From: JBBQYD01 sp942493075
Lineage (GTDB): Bacteria; Verrucomicrobiota; Verrucomicrobiia; Limisphaerales; UBA8199
Reading direction: 5' to 3'
NCBI GenBank assembly: GCA_942493075.1
Contig: OW818681.1
Coordinates: 372,001 to 436,000 of the forward strand
DNA length: 64,000 bases
Positions 51,358-60,563 of the stretch are shown here, piece by piece. The notes under the pieces were generated by a model. It made no database searches, had not been told where the DNA came from, and saw nothing but the letters and a program-made list of their open reading frames with translations. Position numbers and translations under genes: made by a program. The stretch's first letter is position 1. Each line of letters begins with the position of its first letter.

Positions 51358-52140
51358 TTACCGGTGCAGGTTATTGCCTTGTTGCAGCATCTCATCGGCA
51401 GCCTGGACCGCCTTCGAGTTCACTTCATACGCGCGTTGCGCCATGATGAGCTTCACCATTTCTTCAACAACTTTCACGTTGGACATTTCCAGGTAACCTT
51501 GGGCCAGCTCACCGAACCCGTTCTCACTGGGACTGCCCAGTTCCGGCGGACCGGACGCCGGTGTTTCGCGGTATAAATTCCGACCGACACTCTCCAACCC
51601 GCTCGGGTTGATGAACCGGACCAACTGGACGCGGAAATTCGTATTGCCGTTGGGACCGCTATAGGTAACGTCACCACTCGGGGCTATCGTCACATTGGTC
51701 GTACCGGCTGGGACAGCTTGGAACCCACCTTGAAGCGCCAGACCCTCGCTGGTGATAATCCGTCCATCCGAGGCCGTTTTGAAAGCGCCATCGCGTGTAT
51801 AAGCGCGCGAACCGTCCGGCAACTGGACTTCGAAAAAGCCGTCACCATGCACCGCCACATCGAATCTCTCATCCGTCTTGGAGAGTTCGCCCGTCGTAAA
51901 CACGCGGGCGGTTGCGACTGCGCGTGAGCCGTGACCAACCTGCACCCCCGTTGGGAGCTGATTGCCACCGCCCTGTTCTGCGCCCGCAGCTCGCGTGGTT
52001 TGGTACAGCAGATCTTGAAATTCGATTTTGCTCTTCTTGAAGCCCGTCGTGTTGACGTTCGCCAGGTTGTTGGCAATGACGTCCAGGTTCAGTTGCTGGG
52101 ATTCCATCCCAGCGGCAGAGGAATATAGTGCGCGTAGCAT
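51358..52140 (-). CDS. flgG: Flagellar distal rod protein FlgG
   Basis: Distal rod subunit of 260 residues, the standard length. The N-terminus has the rod/hook signature MLRALYSSAAGMESQQLNLD with NNLANVNTTGFKKSKIEFQDLLYQ. DGFFEVQLPDGSRAYTRDGAF and the C-terminal EMSNVKVVEEMVKLIMAQRAYEVNSKAVQ are diagnostic of FlgG. It starts two bases after flgF ends, fitting the usual flgF-flgG order. Confidence 0.96.
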   Translation of the reverse strand: MLRALYSSAAGMESQQLNLDVIANNLANVNTTGFKKSKIEFQDLLYQTTRAAGAEQGGGNQLPTGVQVGHGSRAVATARVFTTGELSKTDERFDVAVHGDGFFEVQLPDGSRAYTRDGAFKTASDGRIITSEGLALQGGFQAVPAGTTNVTIAPSGDVTYSGPNGNTNFRVQLVRFINPSGLESVGRNLYRETPASGPPELGSPSENGFGELAQGYLEMSNVKVVEEMVKLIMAQRAYEVNSKAVQAADEMLQQGNNLHR

Positions 52141-52141
52141 A

Positions 52142-52891
52142 TCAGCTTGGATTACCGAGTTCAGCGATTACGCGTCCCATCCGCTCATCCTGGCTTTGAA
52201 TCACGCGTTGGTTGGCCTCGAACATGCGCAACGAGCTGATCAGATTGACCATCTCATTCACCGACGAGGTATTGGCGGCTTCAAGGAAGCCTTGCCGCAC
52301 TCCTGCCGTGGCAGGGAGTGGTATCATGCCATCCGGGGCGATAAAATAACCGGCACCAGCCTGGCCCAGCAGTTCAGGCTGAGGAAACTCAGCCAGCCGA
52401 AGCTTTCCCTTGGGCTCGCCGCCCTGAGAGACGTCGCCCGTGGGAGAAACTGTAATAGCAGACGGGTTCGCAGGATCAAACTGCAGTTGGCCTCCATCCC
52501 CCATGACCTGATACCCCTGCTTGGTCACGAGCTGGCCTTGCGCATTTACCTTGAACTCACCATCCCGAGTGTAAGCCGTCTTTCCGTCGGGCGTCTGCAC
52601 TTCAAAAAAACCAGCGCCTTCGATCGCAAAATCAAGCGGGCCCCCCGTAGGACGCAGCTCGCCAGCCCGGAAGTTTGTGCTGGTGCTTGTGGAAGGCATC
52701 GACCAATTGCGCATGGAAGTCAGGCTCGTGGCCGGATCGGCGCTCAATTGGCCGGCTTCCACTGCGCTAAATGAAATTTCCTGCTTCTTGTAGCCAGGCA
52801 GCGAGCTTGAAGCCAGGTTCTCCGATACAACTTCCTGCCAACGGGCGTTGGCGTTCATTGCGGCGGCTGCCTGGTAGATGCTCACATTCAT
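52142..52891 (-). CDS. flgF: Flagellar proximal rod protein FlgF
   Basis: Rod subunit of 249 residues from ATG 52891, with CAGGA about 8 bases upstream. The first part (MNVSIYQAAAAMNANARWQE, then ENLASSSLPGYKKQEISF) is the FlgF type of axial N-terminus. The second hook-rod block is GAGFFEVQTPDGKTAYTRDGEF, and the C-terminus is NTSSVNEMVNLISSLRMFEANQRVIQ. Longer starts up to 52948 are less likely. It is followed by flgG. Confidence 0.92.
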   Translation of the reverse strand: MNVSIYQAAAAMNANARWQEVVSENLASSSLPGYKKQEISFSAVEAGQLSADPATSLTSMRNWSMPSTSTSTNFRAGELRPTGGPLDFAIEGAGFFEVQTPDGKTAYTRDGEFKVNAQGQLVTKQGYQVMGDGGQLQFDPANPSAITVSPTGDVSQGGEPKGKLRLAEFPQPELLGQAGAGYFIAPDGMIPLPATAGVRQGFLEAANTSSVNEMVNLISSLRMFEANQRVIQSQDERMGRVIAELGNPS

Positions 52892-53212
52892 TCGGGTCCT
52901 GCTGAGCATCGTCTGTGCCAGTGCTTTTTTGGCCCATTTATGTGCCATCCAGTGCTATCTGAGGGGTAATCATGGCATTTCCTGCACCCGGCCTGCAGTT
53001 TTTTCCTGAAAATAACGACCGAAATTCGCCAGCGAGAGCCTTCAGTTCCCAATAAAACTGCCGTCAAAGCAGTTCTCCCATTATGACAACATATTGGCTT
53101 ATAGCACAGAAAATCTGACGCCAGATCGGCCTCCGCCCTCGTGAGCGGTGCGTGGAAACAGACAGGGGGAACGCAATGCGACAAGGAATTGCCACATTAC
53201 CGTGAGGCGGTC
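52892..53212. other. Longest gap in the flagellar cluster
   Basis: 321 bases between flgF and the 85-aa gene. It would hold a promoter for flgF-flgL if there is one, but I find no convincing sigma-70, sigma-28 or sigma-54 site. TGGCAATTCCTTGT on the minus strand near 53190 only partly resembles sigma-54. I see no gene. Confidence 0.5.
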
Positions 53213-53470
53213 TTAATACCGGCAATCCAACTCGATGACCTCGCCGCAGGAGCATGTCACAATGATCCGCGAAATGCGGTCACCCTGGCGCTCAAGGCTC
53301 ACCTGAGGCGTGCCGCCAGAACAAGCTGGCGCGACCGACGGATTCAGCGCGGCGGCAGCCGCTTGGAAAGGGGTGCCCGTCGTTTGCTTCACCACGCGTG
53401 CGGTGAAGGTTGCACGCTGACCAGCGTCAACCGGACCTGGAGTTAGCAAGGGCTTGAACGAAGAATTCAT
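53213..53470 (-). CDS. Small cysteine-motif protein in the flagellar cluster
   Basis: Hypothetical protein of 85 residues. It starts MNSSFKPLLTPGPVDAGQ and ends with IIVTCSCGEVIELDCRY: three cysteines spaced CxC...C close to the C-terminus could bind a metal. ATG 53470 overlaps the motB stop codon (ATGA), so it is translated with motB. No family known to me fits. The position directly after the stator genes suggests a motility role, but that is only context. Confidence 0.72.
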   Translation of the reverse strand: MNSSFKPLLTPGPVDAGQRATFTARVVKQTTGTPFQAAAAALNPSVAPACSGGTPQVSLERQGDRISRIIVTCSCGEVIELDCRY

Positions 53471-54231
53471 GATCGGGAAGGGGATGCGGTGGCGGTGCTG
53501 CCGGTCTCGATGCGGCTGCCAGTTCTTACTTTAAGTAACACGGTTACGCGCCGGTTAATCTCTTCCTCCGGCGCCTTGCCTGGCATGGGCTGCGTGTCAC
53601 TCAACCCTGAGACCTTGGCCACTTGCCGGGCACTCACGCCATAATCGACGAGTTTCCGGCGGGCAGCGTTGGCACGGTCGGCAGACAACTCCCAGGGCCC
53701 GTAGCTTTCCACTGCGGGCTCCTTGGGCGAATCCGTATGCCCTTCCAGCTCCACAATGAAGGTTGTGTACCGCGCGATTTCCCACGCCAATGTGGAGAAT
53801 ACCCAATCCCCATAGGGGGTGAACTCAACGGTGTGAGGCTTGAAAATCGGCTTCTGAGTCTTGTCGAAAATCTGAATGCGCAAACCCTCGGGTGTCAGTT
53901 CGAGCTTGATCGTATCCTGGTTCTCCGGGTTCTCCTCCAGGAGTTTGGCAAGATCCTCTGTCACGCGGCGCAGCAGTTCGAGTTGCACGGCTGAAGCGGC
54001 GTCGAACTCGCCCTTCTGAGTGCGGGTGGCCATAGCGTCGGGTTGGGGAATAATGCCGACGGATTCTTTGGTGACCGACGAGAAAGGGTTGCGGAAAGCA
54101 CGTTCGACAGCTTCCTTGATGCGCGTATCCTGAGCAGTCAGCCACAGGACGAGGAACAGAGCCATCATCGCGGTAACAAAATCCGCGTAGGCTACTTTCC
54201 ATGCGCCACCGTGGTGCTTGTGTTTGCTCAT
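53467..54231 (-). CDS. motB: Flagellar motor stator protein MotB
   Basis: Stator subunit of 254 residues anchored in the inner membrane and the peptidoglycan. The transmembrane segment begins at about residue 16 with the proton-carrying aspartate D17 (AYADFVTAMMALFLVLWL). The C-terminal OmpA-like domain (about residues 130-240) has VELEGHTDSP, ELSADRANAARRKLVDYGV and GLSDTQPM for peptidoglycan binding. It overlaps motA by four bases. Confidence 0.95.
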   Translation of the reverse strand: MSKHKHHGGAWKVAYADFVTAMMALFLVLWLTAQDTRIKEAVERAFRNPFSSVTKESVGIIPQPDAMATRTQKGEFDAASAVQLELLRRVTEDLAKLLEENPENQDTIKLELTPEGLRIQIFDKTQKPIFKPHTVEFTPYGDWVFSTLAWEIARYTTFIVELEGHTDSPKEPAVESYGPWELSADRANAARRKLVDYGVSARQVAKVSGLSDTQPMPGKAPEEEINRRVTVLLKVRTGSRIETGSTATASPSRS

Positions 54232-55097
54232 TTCTTCACAACGGTATTCAACGGCTTGAGCATGGCTTCGAGTTCAGCCGCGGTCGGCCGCAGTTCTTCA
54301 CTGAGACCACGGCGGCCGATCTCGACGGCCATGGTGGGCGCCATACCGCCGGCGAAACCAATCACACAAGCTGCGATGCATCGGAAGTATGCCAATCGCG
54401 CGATGCTGCTAAACTCCATGTTAACCGCTAAAGGGGCGAGGAACCCGTAGGCGAGAAAGATTCCCAGAAAGGTTCCAACCAGAGCGGCCGCTACTTTTTC
54501 GCCGATCTGTTCGATCGGTCCGGCAATCGCTCCCATCGTGATTACGATGCCGAGCACGGCGGCCACAATCCCAAACCCTGGCAGCGCATCGGCCACACGG
54601 GTCAGCACATTGACGGGCGCAGCGCTCTCCTCTTCCATGCGATCCAGATCCACATGCAACAACTGCTTGAGCTGATCTGGCTTGATCTTACCGTCAATGA
54701 TGGGGCGCAACGCTCCGCATAGAAATTCGAGTGCAGCCGGGTTGCTTTGAAATCCTGGGTACTTTTTGAACAGCGGGCTTTGCTCCGGGCTGCTCACGTG
54801 CTCCTCCAAAGCGATCATGCCGTTTCGGCGGCCGAGCAGGAACACTTCATAGAGCACTTTGAGGAGTTCCTCGTAACCGTCGCGTCCCAGCGGGGTGCCT
54901 TTTAAGGTGCCGATCGCCTGCTTGACGAGATCCATGAGCACTTTCCGGGGCGACATGATAATCATGGCACCCAGGGCGGCGCCACCAATGATGATCAGCT
55001 CAGAAATGTGCATCAAGGCACCGAGGTGCCCTCCGGCGATCATAAAACCTCCGAGAACCGATCCAATTACCAAAAGTGCGCCAACGATTACAATCAT
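54228..55097 (-). CDS. motA: Flagellar motor stator protein MotA
   Basis: Proton-channel subunit of 289 residues with four membrane spans (about residues 2-22, 33-50, 170-190 and 200-222). The cytoplasmic loop with the charges that contact FliG lies between spans two and three. Family blocks are GGAALGAMIIMSPRKVL and FGIVAAVLGIVITMGAI. ATG 55097 overlaps the sigma-factor stop codon, and the stop overlaps motB. Confidence 0.95.
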   Translation of the reverse strand: MIVIVGALLVIGSVLGGFMIAGGHLGALMHISELIIIGGAALGAMIIMSPRKVLMDLVKQAIGTLKGTPLGRDGYEELLKVLYEVFLLGRRNGMIALEEHVSSPEQSPLFKKYPGFQSNPAALEFLCGALRPIIDGKIKPDQLKQLLHVDLDRMEEESAAPVNVLTRVADALPGFGIVAAVLGIVITMGAIAGPIEQIGEKVAAALVGTFLGIFLAYGFLAPLAVNMEFSSIARLAYFRCIAACVIGFAGGMAPTMAVEIGRRGLSEELRPTAAELEAMLKPLNTVVKK

Positions 55098-55921
55098 GAT
55101 TCGGCTGATGAATGAAGATGACTGGCCCAGTACTCCTGCTTCTCGATGAACGAGCGAATGGCCAGGATTGCCTGGGAATGAATCTGTGAAATTCGGGATT
55201 CGGTCAGACCAAAAGCTTCGGCAATTTCGCGCAAGCGCAGGTCTTCAATGTAATAAAGGCTCAGAACCTTGCGCTGGATTTCCGGCAACGTTTCCAGGCG
55301 TTTAGCGATGAGCTCTTTGAGATCATTTCTTTCGGCTGCCAGCGATGGGTCCTCCTGGGATTCATCGGCAACGCTCTCGTGGGCGTTAAGGGCGCCGCTT
55401 TCAGCGGTTTCCAGATCCAGGCAAATGAACGTGGCCGGGCGAACTTCATCCAGCCAATTCTCGTATTCCTGCAGGCCTATATTAAGTGCACGCGCTACCT
55501 CCAGGGGTTCGGGAATGCGTCCGAGCTTCTGTTCCAGGTCACCCATCACCTGTTGGATGCGTCGCGCTTTAGCGTGTACGAGACGTGGCACCCAGTCTGT
55601 GCGCCGCAGCTCATCCAGAACCGCTCCGCGAATGCGAAATCGGGCAAAGGTCTCGAAGGATGCTCCGGCGTTGGGGTCGAAATTGCGGATGGCTTGAAGC
55701 AGGCCGATCAGTCCAGCGCTTTGCAGGTCATCAGCACTCACGTGGGCCGGAAGGTTCATTGCCAGGCGTCCAACCACTGTCTTAACCAGTGGAAGGTGCA
55801 TCTCGACTAATTCACCCTCGGATTTGGATTCCGAGCGTTGGTAGCGTTCGCGCACTGCCTGTGCGGTGGGTGCGGTATCAGGCACCAGGACTTCAGCGGT
55901 GGAACTTTCGGAAGCACTCAT
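55094..55921 (-). CDS. fliA: RNA polymerase sigma factor FliA (sigma-28)
   Basis: Sigma-70 family factor of 275 residues of the FliA/WhiG type. Region 2 reads HLPLVKTVVGRLAMNLPAHV...DLQSAGLIGLLQAI with SFETFARFRIRGAVLDELRR. Region 3 has KARRIQQVMGDLEQKLGRIPEPLEVA, and region 4 ends LETLPEIQRKVLSLYYIEDLRLREIAEAFGLTESRISQIHSQA. It is expected to transcribe late motility genes such as the chemoreceptor at 1910-3745. No flgM-type anti-sigma factor is seen in the window. It overlaps the genes on both sides. Confidence 0.93.
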   Translation of the reverse strand: MSASESSTAEVLVPDTAPTAQAVRERYQRSESKSEGELVEMHLPLVKTVVGRLAMNLPAHVSADDLQSAGLIGLLQAIRNFDPNAGASFETFARFRIRGAVLDELRRTDWVPRLVHAKARRIQQVMGDLEQKLGRIPEPLEVARALNIGLQEYENWLDEVRPATFICLDLETAESGALNAHESVADESQEDPSLAAERNDLKELIAKRLETLPEIQRKVLSLYYIEDLRLREIAEAFGLTESRISQIHSQAILAIRSFIEKQEYWASHLHSSAES

Positions 55922-56166
55922 GTTTTTGCAGGACGACCTTGTTTTGCTTCTTTCCGCTGCAACTCAGCCTCAGCGATGCGTTGGGCGACTGAATCGCACA
56001 AACCCACCGCCCAGACATTGCCCCACCAGCGGGTTAGCAGGCCGAATACAACCGCTGCCACACTGGCTTCCAGAAGCACCGTCGGCCCATCCCGATGGGC
56101 GACCAGACCACACAACAGGCCGGTTAAGAAACCAGCGAATGCTCCGGTGAGTAGAAAAAATTTCAT
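55918..56166 (-). CDS. Small membrane protein in the flagellar cluster
   Basis: Hypothetical protein of 82 residues with two hydrophobic stretches (about residues 2-22 and 30-55) and a charged tail (AEAELQRKEAKQGRPAKT). Its stop overlaps the fliA start (ATGA). In many species the product between flhF and fliA is FlhG, a MinD-like ATPase; this protein is far too short and hydrophobic for that. Function unknown. Confidence 0.7.
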   Translation of the reverse strand: MKFFLLTGAFAGFLTGLLCGLVAHRDGPTVLLEASVAAVVFGLLTRWWGNVWAVGLCDSVAQRIAEAELQRKEAKQGRPAKT

Positions 56167-56255
56167 TTGGTCGTCACGTTTCCGATGAGATGCTTAGCAG
56201 GGGGATTGCCAAACTTGGCTAAGAAGGTGAATTCAGCGGCAAACGGCCCCTTTTG

Positions 56256-57299
56256 CTAAGTAAGCGCGGGGAAGAGCCGTTCCGGGGTTGCCAGAACAAA
56301 TTCACCCGGAATATTTTGCCCGCCAGCCAGATAACTGATGGGGAAATTTGTTCCTAGCACGAAATTCCAAAGCTTGCCCAGCGAACGTTCCTCATCAACA
56401 TGAGTAAACACTAAGTCACTCACCGGAAGCCGGGCGAATGCCTTGATTTGCGCGGTTAACAGCGGGGACGTGTAAGCTGAGTTCAGGACCAGGTGCACAC
56501 TCACCGGTTGCAGTTTGGATAATTCCCGCCCCAACTGCTCCATCGCGGCACTGTTTTGATGGTTAACGCCCGGCAAATCAATCCATTGGGATTCGGACAC
56601 CGGCGTCTGTGCCTTCCACGTTCTATGGACGGCTATGCCCAAAATTTCGCCATGCACGGAAAGGGATTCGGCCAGGTTGGCTTGTGCTCCATCCAGACGC
56701 CAAACCCGCGCCTTCTGCCCTTCAATCAGGACACTTTGAGTCAGCCATTTGCAAAGCACTGTGGTCTTTCCACTCCCGGGAGGGCCGATAAATACGTGCC
56801 GGGCTGGAGCCGTTGGACGAGGACACGTCCGCCAGAAATTGAGTAGAACTTGTCTAGCAAGGTGCAGTTCCTCTCCCAGGCTGCCCCGGGAAGGCGGGAG
56901 TTGCTCCAGTATTCTCTCAATATGCATTGGCGCCAGACCCATCTTCTCGAGAATGACGGCGCAACGTTGGTCGCCCGAATAATGGCGCATCGGCGCGGTA
57001 TCCAGCGTATCAAGGAGCGCGGGAGCGGGGCAGGGGGCAGGCGTTGCTGCGGGCGCTGAGGGCTCCGGGAGGCATGCCATAACTTCCAGCATCGGTCGTT
57101 GCCAGAGGCGGCTCACGCCATTGCGAGCCACCTGCTTTACGTTGACCACCATTGCTTCAGGCCCAAGTTGCTGCCGGATTTGCTCCAGCGCCTCATTGGC
57201 GGAGTGAGCGCGGAACCGGTACAGCTTGACCTTTTGATCGCCCGGAGAACCCTCCAGGCTTGGAACCGGATGGGTGGCATCACTCGGGGTATTTGGCAT
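56256..57299 (-). CDS. flhF: Flagellar biosynthesis SRP-like GTPase FlhF
   Basis: SRP-type GTPase of 347 residues that marks the site and number of flagella. The N-terminal basic segment (KLYRFRAHSANEALEQIRQQLGPEAMVVN) is the FlhF B domain. The GTPase core has P-loop IGPPGSGKTTVLCK and WIDLPGVNHQNSAAME with FTHVDEERSLGKLWN (G4-like). Normally the G3 is DTAG; here it reads DLPG, so hydrolysis may differ. ATG 57299 overlaps the flhA stop (TGATG). Its usual partner FlhG is not encoded next to it. Confidence 0.92.
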   Translation of the reverse strand: MPNTPSDATHPVPSLEGSPGDQKVKLYRFRAHSANEALEQIRQQLGPEAMVVNVKQVARNGVSRLWQRPMLEVMACLPEPSAPAATPAPCPAPALLDTLDTAPMRHYSGDQRCAVILEKMGLAPMHIERILEQLPPSRGSLGEELHLARQVLLNFWRTCPRPTAPARHVFIGPPGSGKTTVLCKWLTQSVLIEGQKARVWRLDGAQANLAESLSVHGEILGIAVHRTWKAQTPVSESQWIDLPGVNHQNSAAMEQLGRELSKLQPVSVHLVLNSAYTSPLLTAQIKAFARLPVSDLVFTHVDEERSLGKLWNFVLGTNFPISYLAGGQNIPGEFVLATPERLFPALT

Positions 57300-59401
57300 C
57301 ACTCAAAAGCGGGAATGACCGCGTGATTCTGAATTTCCATGCGCGAAGGCACTTCGGAATAAGAAAGTACCGCCAAATCGGCAAAGTTGGGTTCAAAGAA
57401 CCGCCTGAACGCAAGACGGATCTGGGGAGAGCAAAGCACCACAGGCGGGTGCCCCCCGGAAATAAGCTGCTGCAGTTGCTTACCCAGTTGTTCCAGTATA
57501 TGCCGGGCCAGGCCGGGTTCCATGACCATGGAAACTTCGGTGCCCGATTGGCGAATGCCCTTGGCCAATTGTTGCTCCAGGCGCGGATCAAGGGTGATGG
57601 CCCGCAGATAGCCGGTGGGCGTTTGGAAATTCCGGGTAATCTGGGCGCCCAAAGCTCTTCGGGCCTGCTCTGAAAGTTCATCAGGGTTCTTCGTGATCCC
57701 GGCGTAATCGCCAACCTTTTCCAGGATCCCGGCGAGGTTGCGTATCGAGATGCCTTCGGCCAGCAGGTTTTGCAGAATGCGTTGCACCTGGCCGACGTTC
57801 AGTTGCGCCGGAACGAGCTCATTCACAACTGTGGGGTGGGTATTCTTGAGATTGTCGAGCAGCACTTGAACATCCTGCCGGCTGAGTAACTCATGACCCT
57901 GGCGGCGGACCGTCTCGCTCAGGTGTGTTACCAGCACAGAGGCTGCATCTACCAGGGTATACCCGCTGATCTCGGCATTCTTGCGCTCCACCTCGGTCAC
58001 CCACGTCGCTGGCAGTTGGAACACGGGTTCAACCGTGGGAATTCCTTTCAAAGTCACCTTGCTGCCGGTAGCGTTCATGGCCAGCCAATGACCTGTCATG
58101 AGCTGTCCCTTTGCCACCGGGTTGCCTTTAACCAGAAATCGGTAGTCATTAGGACCCAATTGCAGGTTATCACGCAAACGGATCGGCGGAAGGATCACGC
58201 CCATTTCCTGAGCGAAATTCTTTCGTATGCCGGTAATCCGCTCCAGGAGATCGCCCCCGCGCCGCGTATCGGCCAGTGCAACCAGCCCATAGCCCAATTC
58301 GACCTGCAGCGGATCGAGGTGGAGCAAATCTTCCATCTTTTCACCGCTGGAAGCACCAGCCGGTTTGGCGCCGGATTCCGGCTTTCCAGGGGTGGCAGCC
58401 GCACCGGGAGTGCCGGCTTCAGCACCAACGGCTTTTACCAATGGGCCATGTCGATGCAAAGTGTAGGAAAGCCCGCCTGTGATTATGGCCAAGGTGAGGA
58501 ACGGCATCATCGGCAGTCCCGGCACCAGTGCCATGACCGTCATCATTGCTGAGAGAATCGCGAGCGCCTTCGGGTACAAGAGCAACTGCCGGCTTAACTC
58601 ACGACCCAGGTCTTCCTTTGAAGCCGCCCGAGTGACCAGGATGCCGGCTGCCGTGGAAGTAATCAGGGCCGGAATCTGAGAAATCAACCCGTCACCAATC
58701 GAGAGAATGGTGAAGCGCTCCAGGGATTCCGTAACCGTCATTCCCTTCTGGGCAATGCCGATTGCGAAGCCACCGACGATATTGATCAGAGTTATCAGGA
58801 TCGCGGCAATGGCGTCACCGCGCACGAACTTGCTCGCACCGTCCATTGCACCGTAGAAATCAGCTTCCTGCTCAACGGATCGGCGTCGGGTACGCGCTTC
58901 AGCTTCTCCAATGATGCCCGCATTCAGCTCGGCATCGATTGCCATCTGCTTGCCTGGCATGGCATCCAAAGTGAAACGGGCGGCGACTTCCGCGATACGC
59001 CCGGCGCCCTTGGTGATCACGATGAAGTTGATGAGCACCAGGATCAGGAAGACAACCAGACCTACAACGTAATTGCCTCTAACTACGAAGTTTCCAAACG
59101 CTTCGATCACATGCCCCGCATAGCCATCCAACAGGATCAATCGTGTGGAGGCCACGTTCAGAGCCAGCCGGAACAACGTAATAAAGAGCAACAGCGTGGG
59201 GAACCCGGTAAAATCCGCTGGGGATTTTAAATAAAGGATAACCAGAAGCGTGAGGAACGAGAGCGCCACGCTTGCAGCGAGCAGACCATCTAGAAGGAAT
59301 GGGGGGATTGGCAGGATCAGGAGCAGGATCGTGCCAAACAGGGCAGCAATCAACCACAGGTCACCCTGTCCCAACCACCGGCGTATTTGAAGCGTTGCCA
59401 T
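57299..59401 (-). CDS. flhA: Flagellar biosynthesis protein FlhA
   Basis: Export-gate subunit of the flagellar type III secretion system, 700 residues. The N-terminal half has about eight membrane spans (residues 15-325) with the FHIPEP region seen as KGAGRIAEVAARFTLDAMPGKQMAIDAELNAG. The cytoplasmic half binds export substrates and chaperones (LLDNLKNTHPTVVNELVPAQLNVGQVQRILQNLL, then ALGAQITRNFQ). The length matches the family. It starts 76 bases after flhB. Confidence 0.95.
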   Translation of the reverse strand: MATLQIRRWLGQGDLWLIAALFGTILLLILPIPPFLLDGLLAASVALSFLTLLVILYLKSPADFTGFPTLLLFITLFRLALNVASTRLILLDGYAGHVIEAFGNFVVRGNYVVGLVVFLILVLINFIVITKGAGRIAEVAARFTLDAMPGKQMAIDAELNAGIIGEAEARTRRRSVEQEADFYGAMDGASKFVRGDAIAAILITLINIVGGFAIGIAQKGMTVTESLERFTILSIGDGLISQIPALITSTAAGILVTRAASKEDLGRELSRQLLLYPKALAILSAMMTVMALVPGLPMMPFLTLAIITGGLSYTLHRHGPLVKAVGAEAGTPGAAATPGKPESGAKPAGASSGEKMEDLLHLDPLQVELGYGLVALADTRRGGDLLERITGIRKNFAQEMGVILPPIRLRDNLQLGPNDYRFLVKGNPVAKGQLMTGHWLAMNATGSKVTLKGIPTVEPVFQLPATWVTEVERKNAEISGYTLVDAASVLVTHLSETVRRQGHELLSRQDVQVLLDNLKNTHPTVVNELVPAQLNVGQVQRILQNLLAEGISIRNLAGILEKVGDYAGITKNPDELSEQARRALGAQITRNFQTPTGYLRAITLDPRLEQQLAKGIRQSGTEVSMVMEPGLARHILEQLGKQLQQLISGGHPPVVLCSPQIRLAFRRFFEPNFADLAVLSYSEVPSRMEIQNHAVIPAFE

Positions 59402-59477
59402 GTTTAATCGGGTGGCCGAAGTGCTTAAGGAGGCAAAAACTGCCTACCTCATCCCTTTTTCGCCTTTTCAACGCTAC

Positions 59478-60560
59478 TTAGCGCTGATTGGCCTGTGCGT
59501 AATAACGATAACGGTTGTTCGCGTAAACCCACGCGAGCACTTCGGCAACCGCAGCATAGAGCTGAGCAGGAATCTCGCCACCCACTCTTCCATGCTTATA
59601 CATTAACCGGGCAAGAGGCTTATTTTCGACAATTGGCACTCCATGCTCCTTTGCAATTTCTCGGATTGTCTTGGCATTGAGGCGGATGCCTTTGGCAACA
59701 ATCCTGGGTGCCTTCATAGACTTTCGATCATACCGCAACGCCACCGCGATACGTGTCGGGTTGGTGACCACTACATCCGCTGTCGGCACCGCAGCCAACA
59801 TTTTCCGGGTGGATTGGCTCATGAGCCGTCGGCGACCTGCTTTGATCTGAGGATTGCCTTCGCTGTTCTTGGCTTCGTCTTTGATTTCCTCCTTGGTCAT
59901 CATCATCTTCTTATACCAAGTCCAGTACTGCCAACCATAATCCGCAGCCGCTAATACTCCCAACACCAGCGCCACACGACCAACAATGCGCAGGCTCGTC
60001 GTGCCAAGAAACCCAGCCAGTCCATCTACAGTCACCGTTTGCGTGAAGATCGGATGTTCCAAAACCGATTTAACCGTGGACCATGTTAAGAGCGCGATGA
60101 AAATGAGCTTCAAGGAGGCCAGCGCGGCAGTTGGAGCCGATTTAAACGAAAAGACTCTCTGGAACCCGGGCACGGGATTAAGCCGCTCCCATTTTAATCC
60201 GATCGCATCGGGAGCCGTGTTGAAGCGGGTCTGTAGCGCACCGGCAATCATTCCTGCCAGGAGGGTCGCCAGGAGCACCGGCCAAACGCATCCCCCAAGC
60301 TGAAGCGCGCCAGCAATCGCATAGCTCTGCAGTGCGGACGCGGTTAGGGGGGTATCGTGCAAGTGGCTAAGGTTCGCGGTGACGGTATACTTCAGGGTCC
60401 CCCAGATGTGCTGGCCGGCCAGGCTGAATGCACTCATGGCCGCTACGAGAACAAAAACGGTCTGGATGTCACCGCTACGAGGGATCTCACCACGCTTGCG
60501 CGCCTCCTCCAACTTCTTTCCTGTCGGCGCCTCTGTCTTCTCGCCTTGCTGCTCGCTCAT
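59478..60560 (-). CDS. flhB: Flagellar export switch protein FlhB
   Basis: Specificity-switch subunit of the export apparatus, 360 residues with four membrane spans. The N-terminus reads EQQGEKTEAPTGKKLEEARKRG. The autocleavage site, normally NPTH, is NPTR here (N267-P268-T269-R270, in VVTNPTRIAVALRYD). N and P, between which the chain is cut, are kept. The C-terminal domain has PRIVAKGIRLNAKTIREIAKEHGVPIVENKPLARLMY. It begins 3 bases after fliR. Confidence 0.95.
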   Translation of the reverse strand: MSEQQGEKTEAPTGKKLEEARKRGEIPRSGDIQTVFVLVAAMSAFSLAGQHIWGTLKYTVTANLSHLHDTPLTASALQSYAIAGALQLGGCVWPVLLATLLAGMIAGALQTRFNTAPDAIGLKWERLNPVPGFQRVFSFKSAPTAALASLKLIFIALLTWSTVKSVLEHPIFTQTVTVDGLAGFLGTTSLRIVGRVALVLGVLAAADYGWQYWTWYKKMMMTKEEIKDEAKNSEGNPQIKAGRRRLMSQSTRKMLAAVPTADVVVTNPTRIAVALRYDRKSMKAPRIVAKGIRLNAKTIREIAKEHGVPIVENKPLARLMYKHGRVGGEIPAQLYAAVAEVLAWVYANNRYRYYAQANQR

Positions 60561-60563
60561 AAC

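Noticed and set aside
53173..53194. Possible sigma-54 promoter before flgF
   Set aside because: The GG and GC elements do not have the required spacing and the -12 box is poor.
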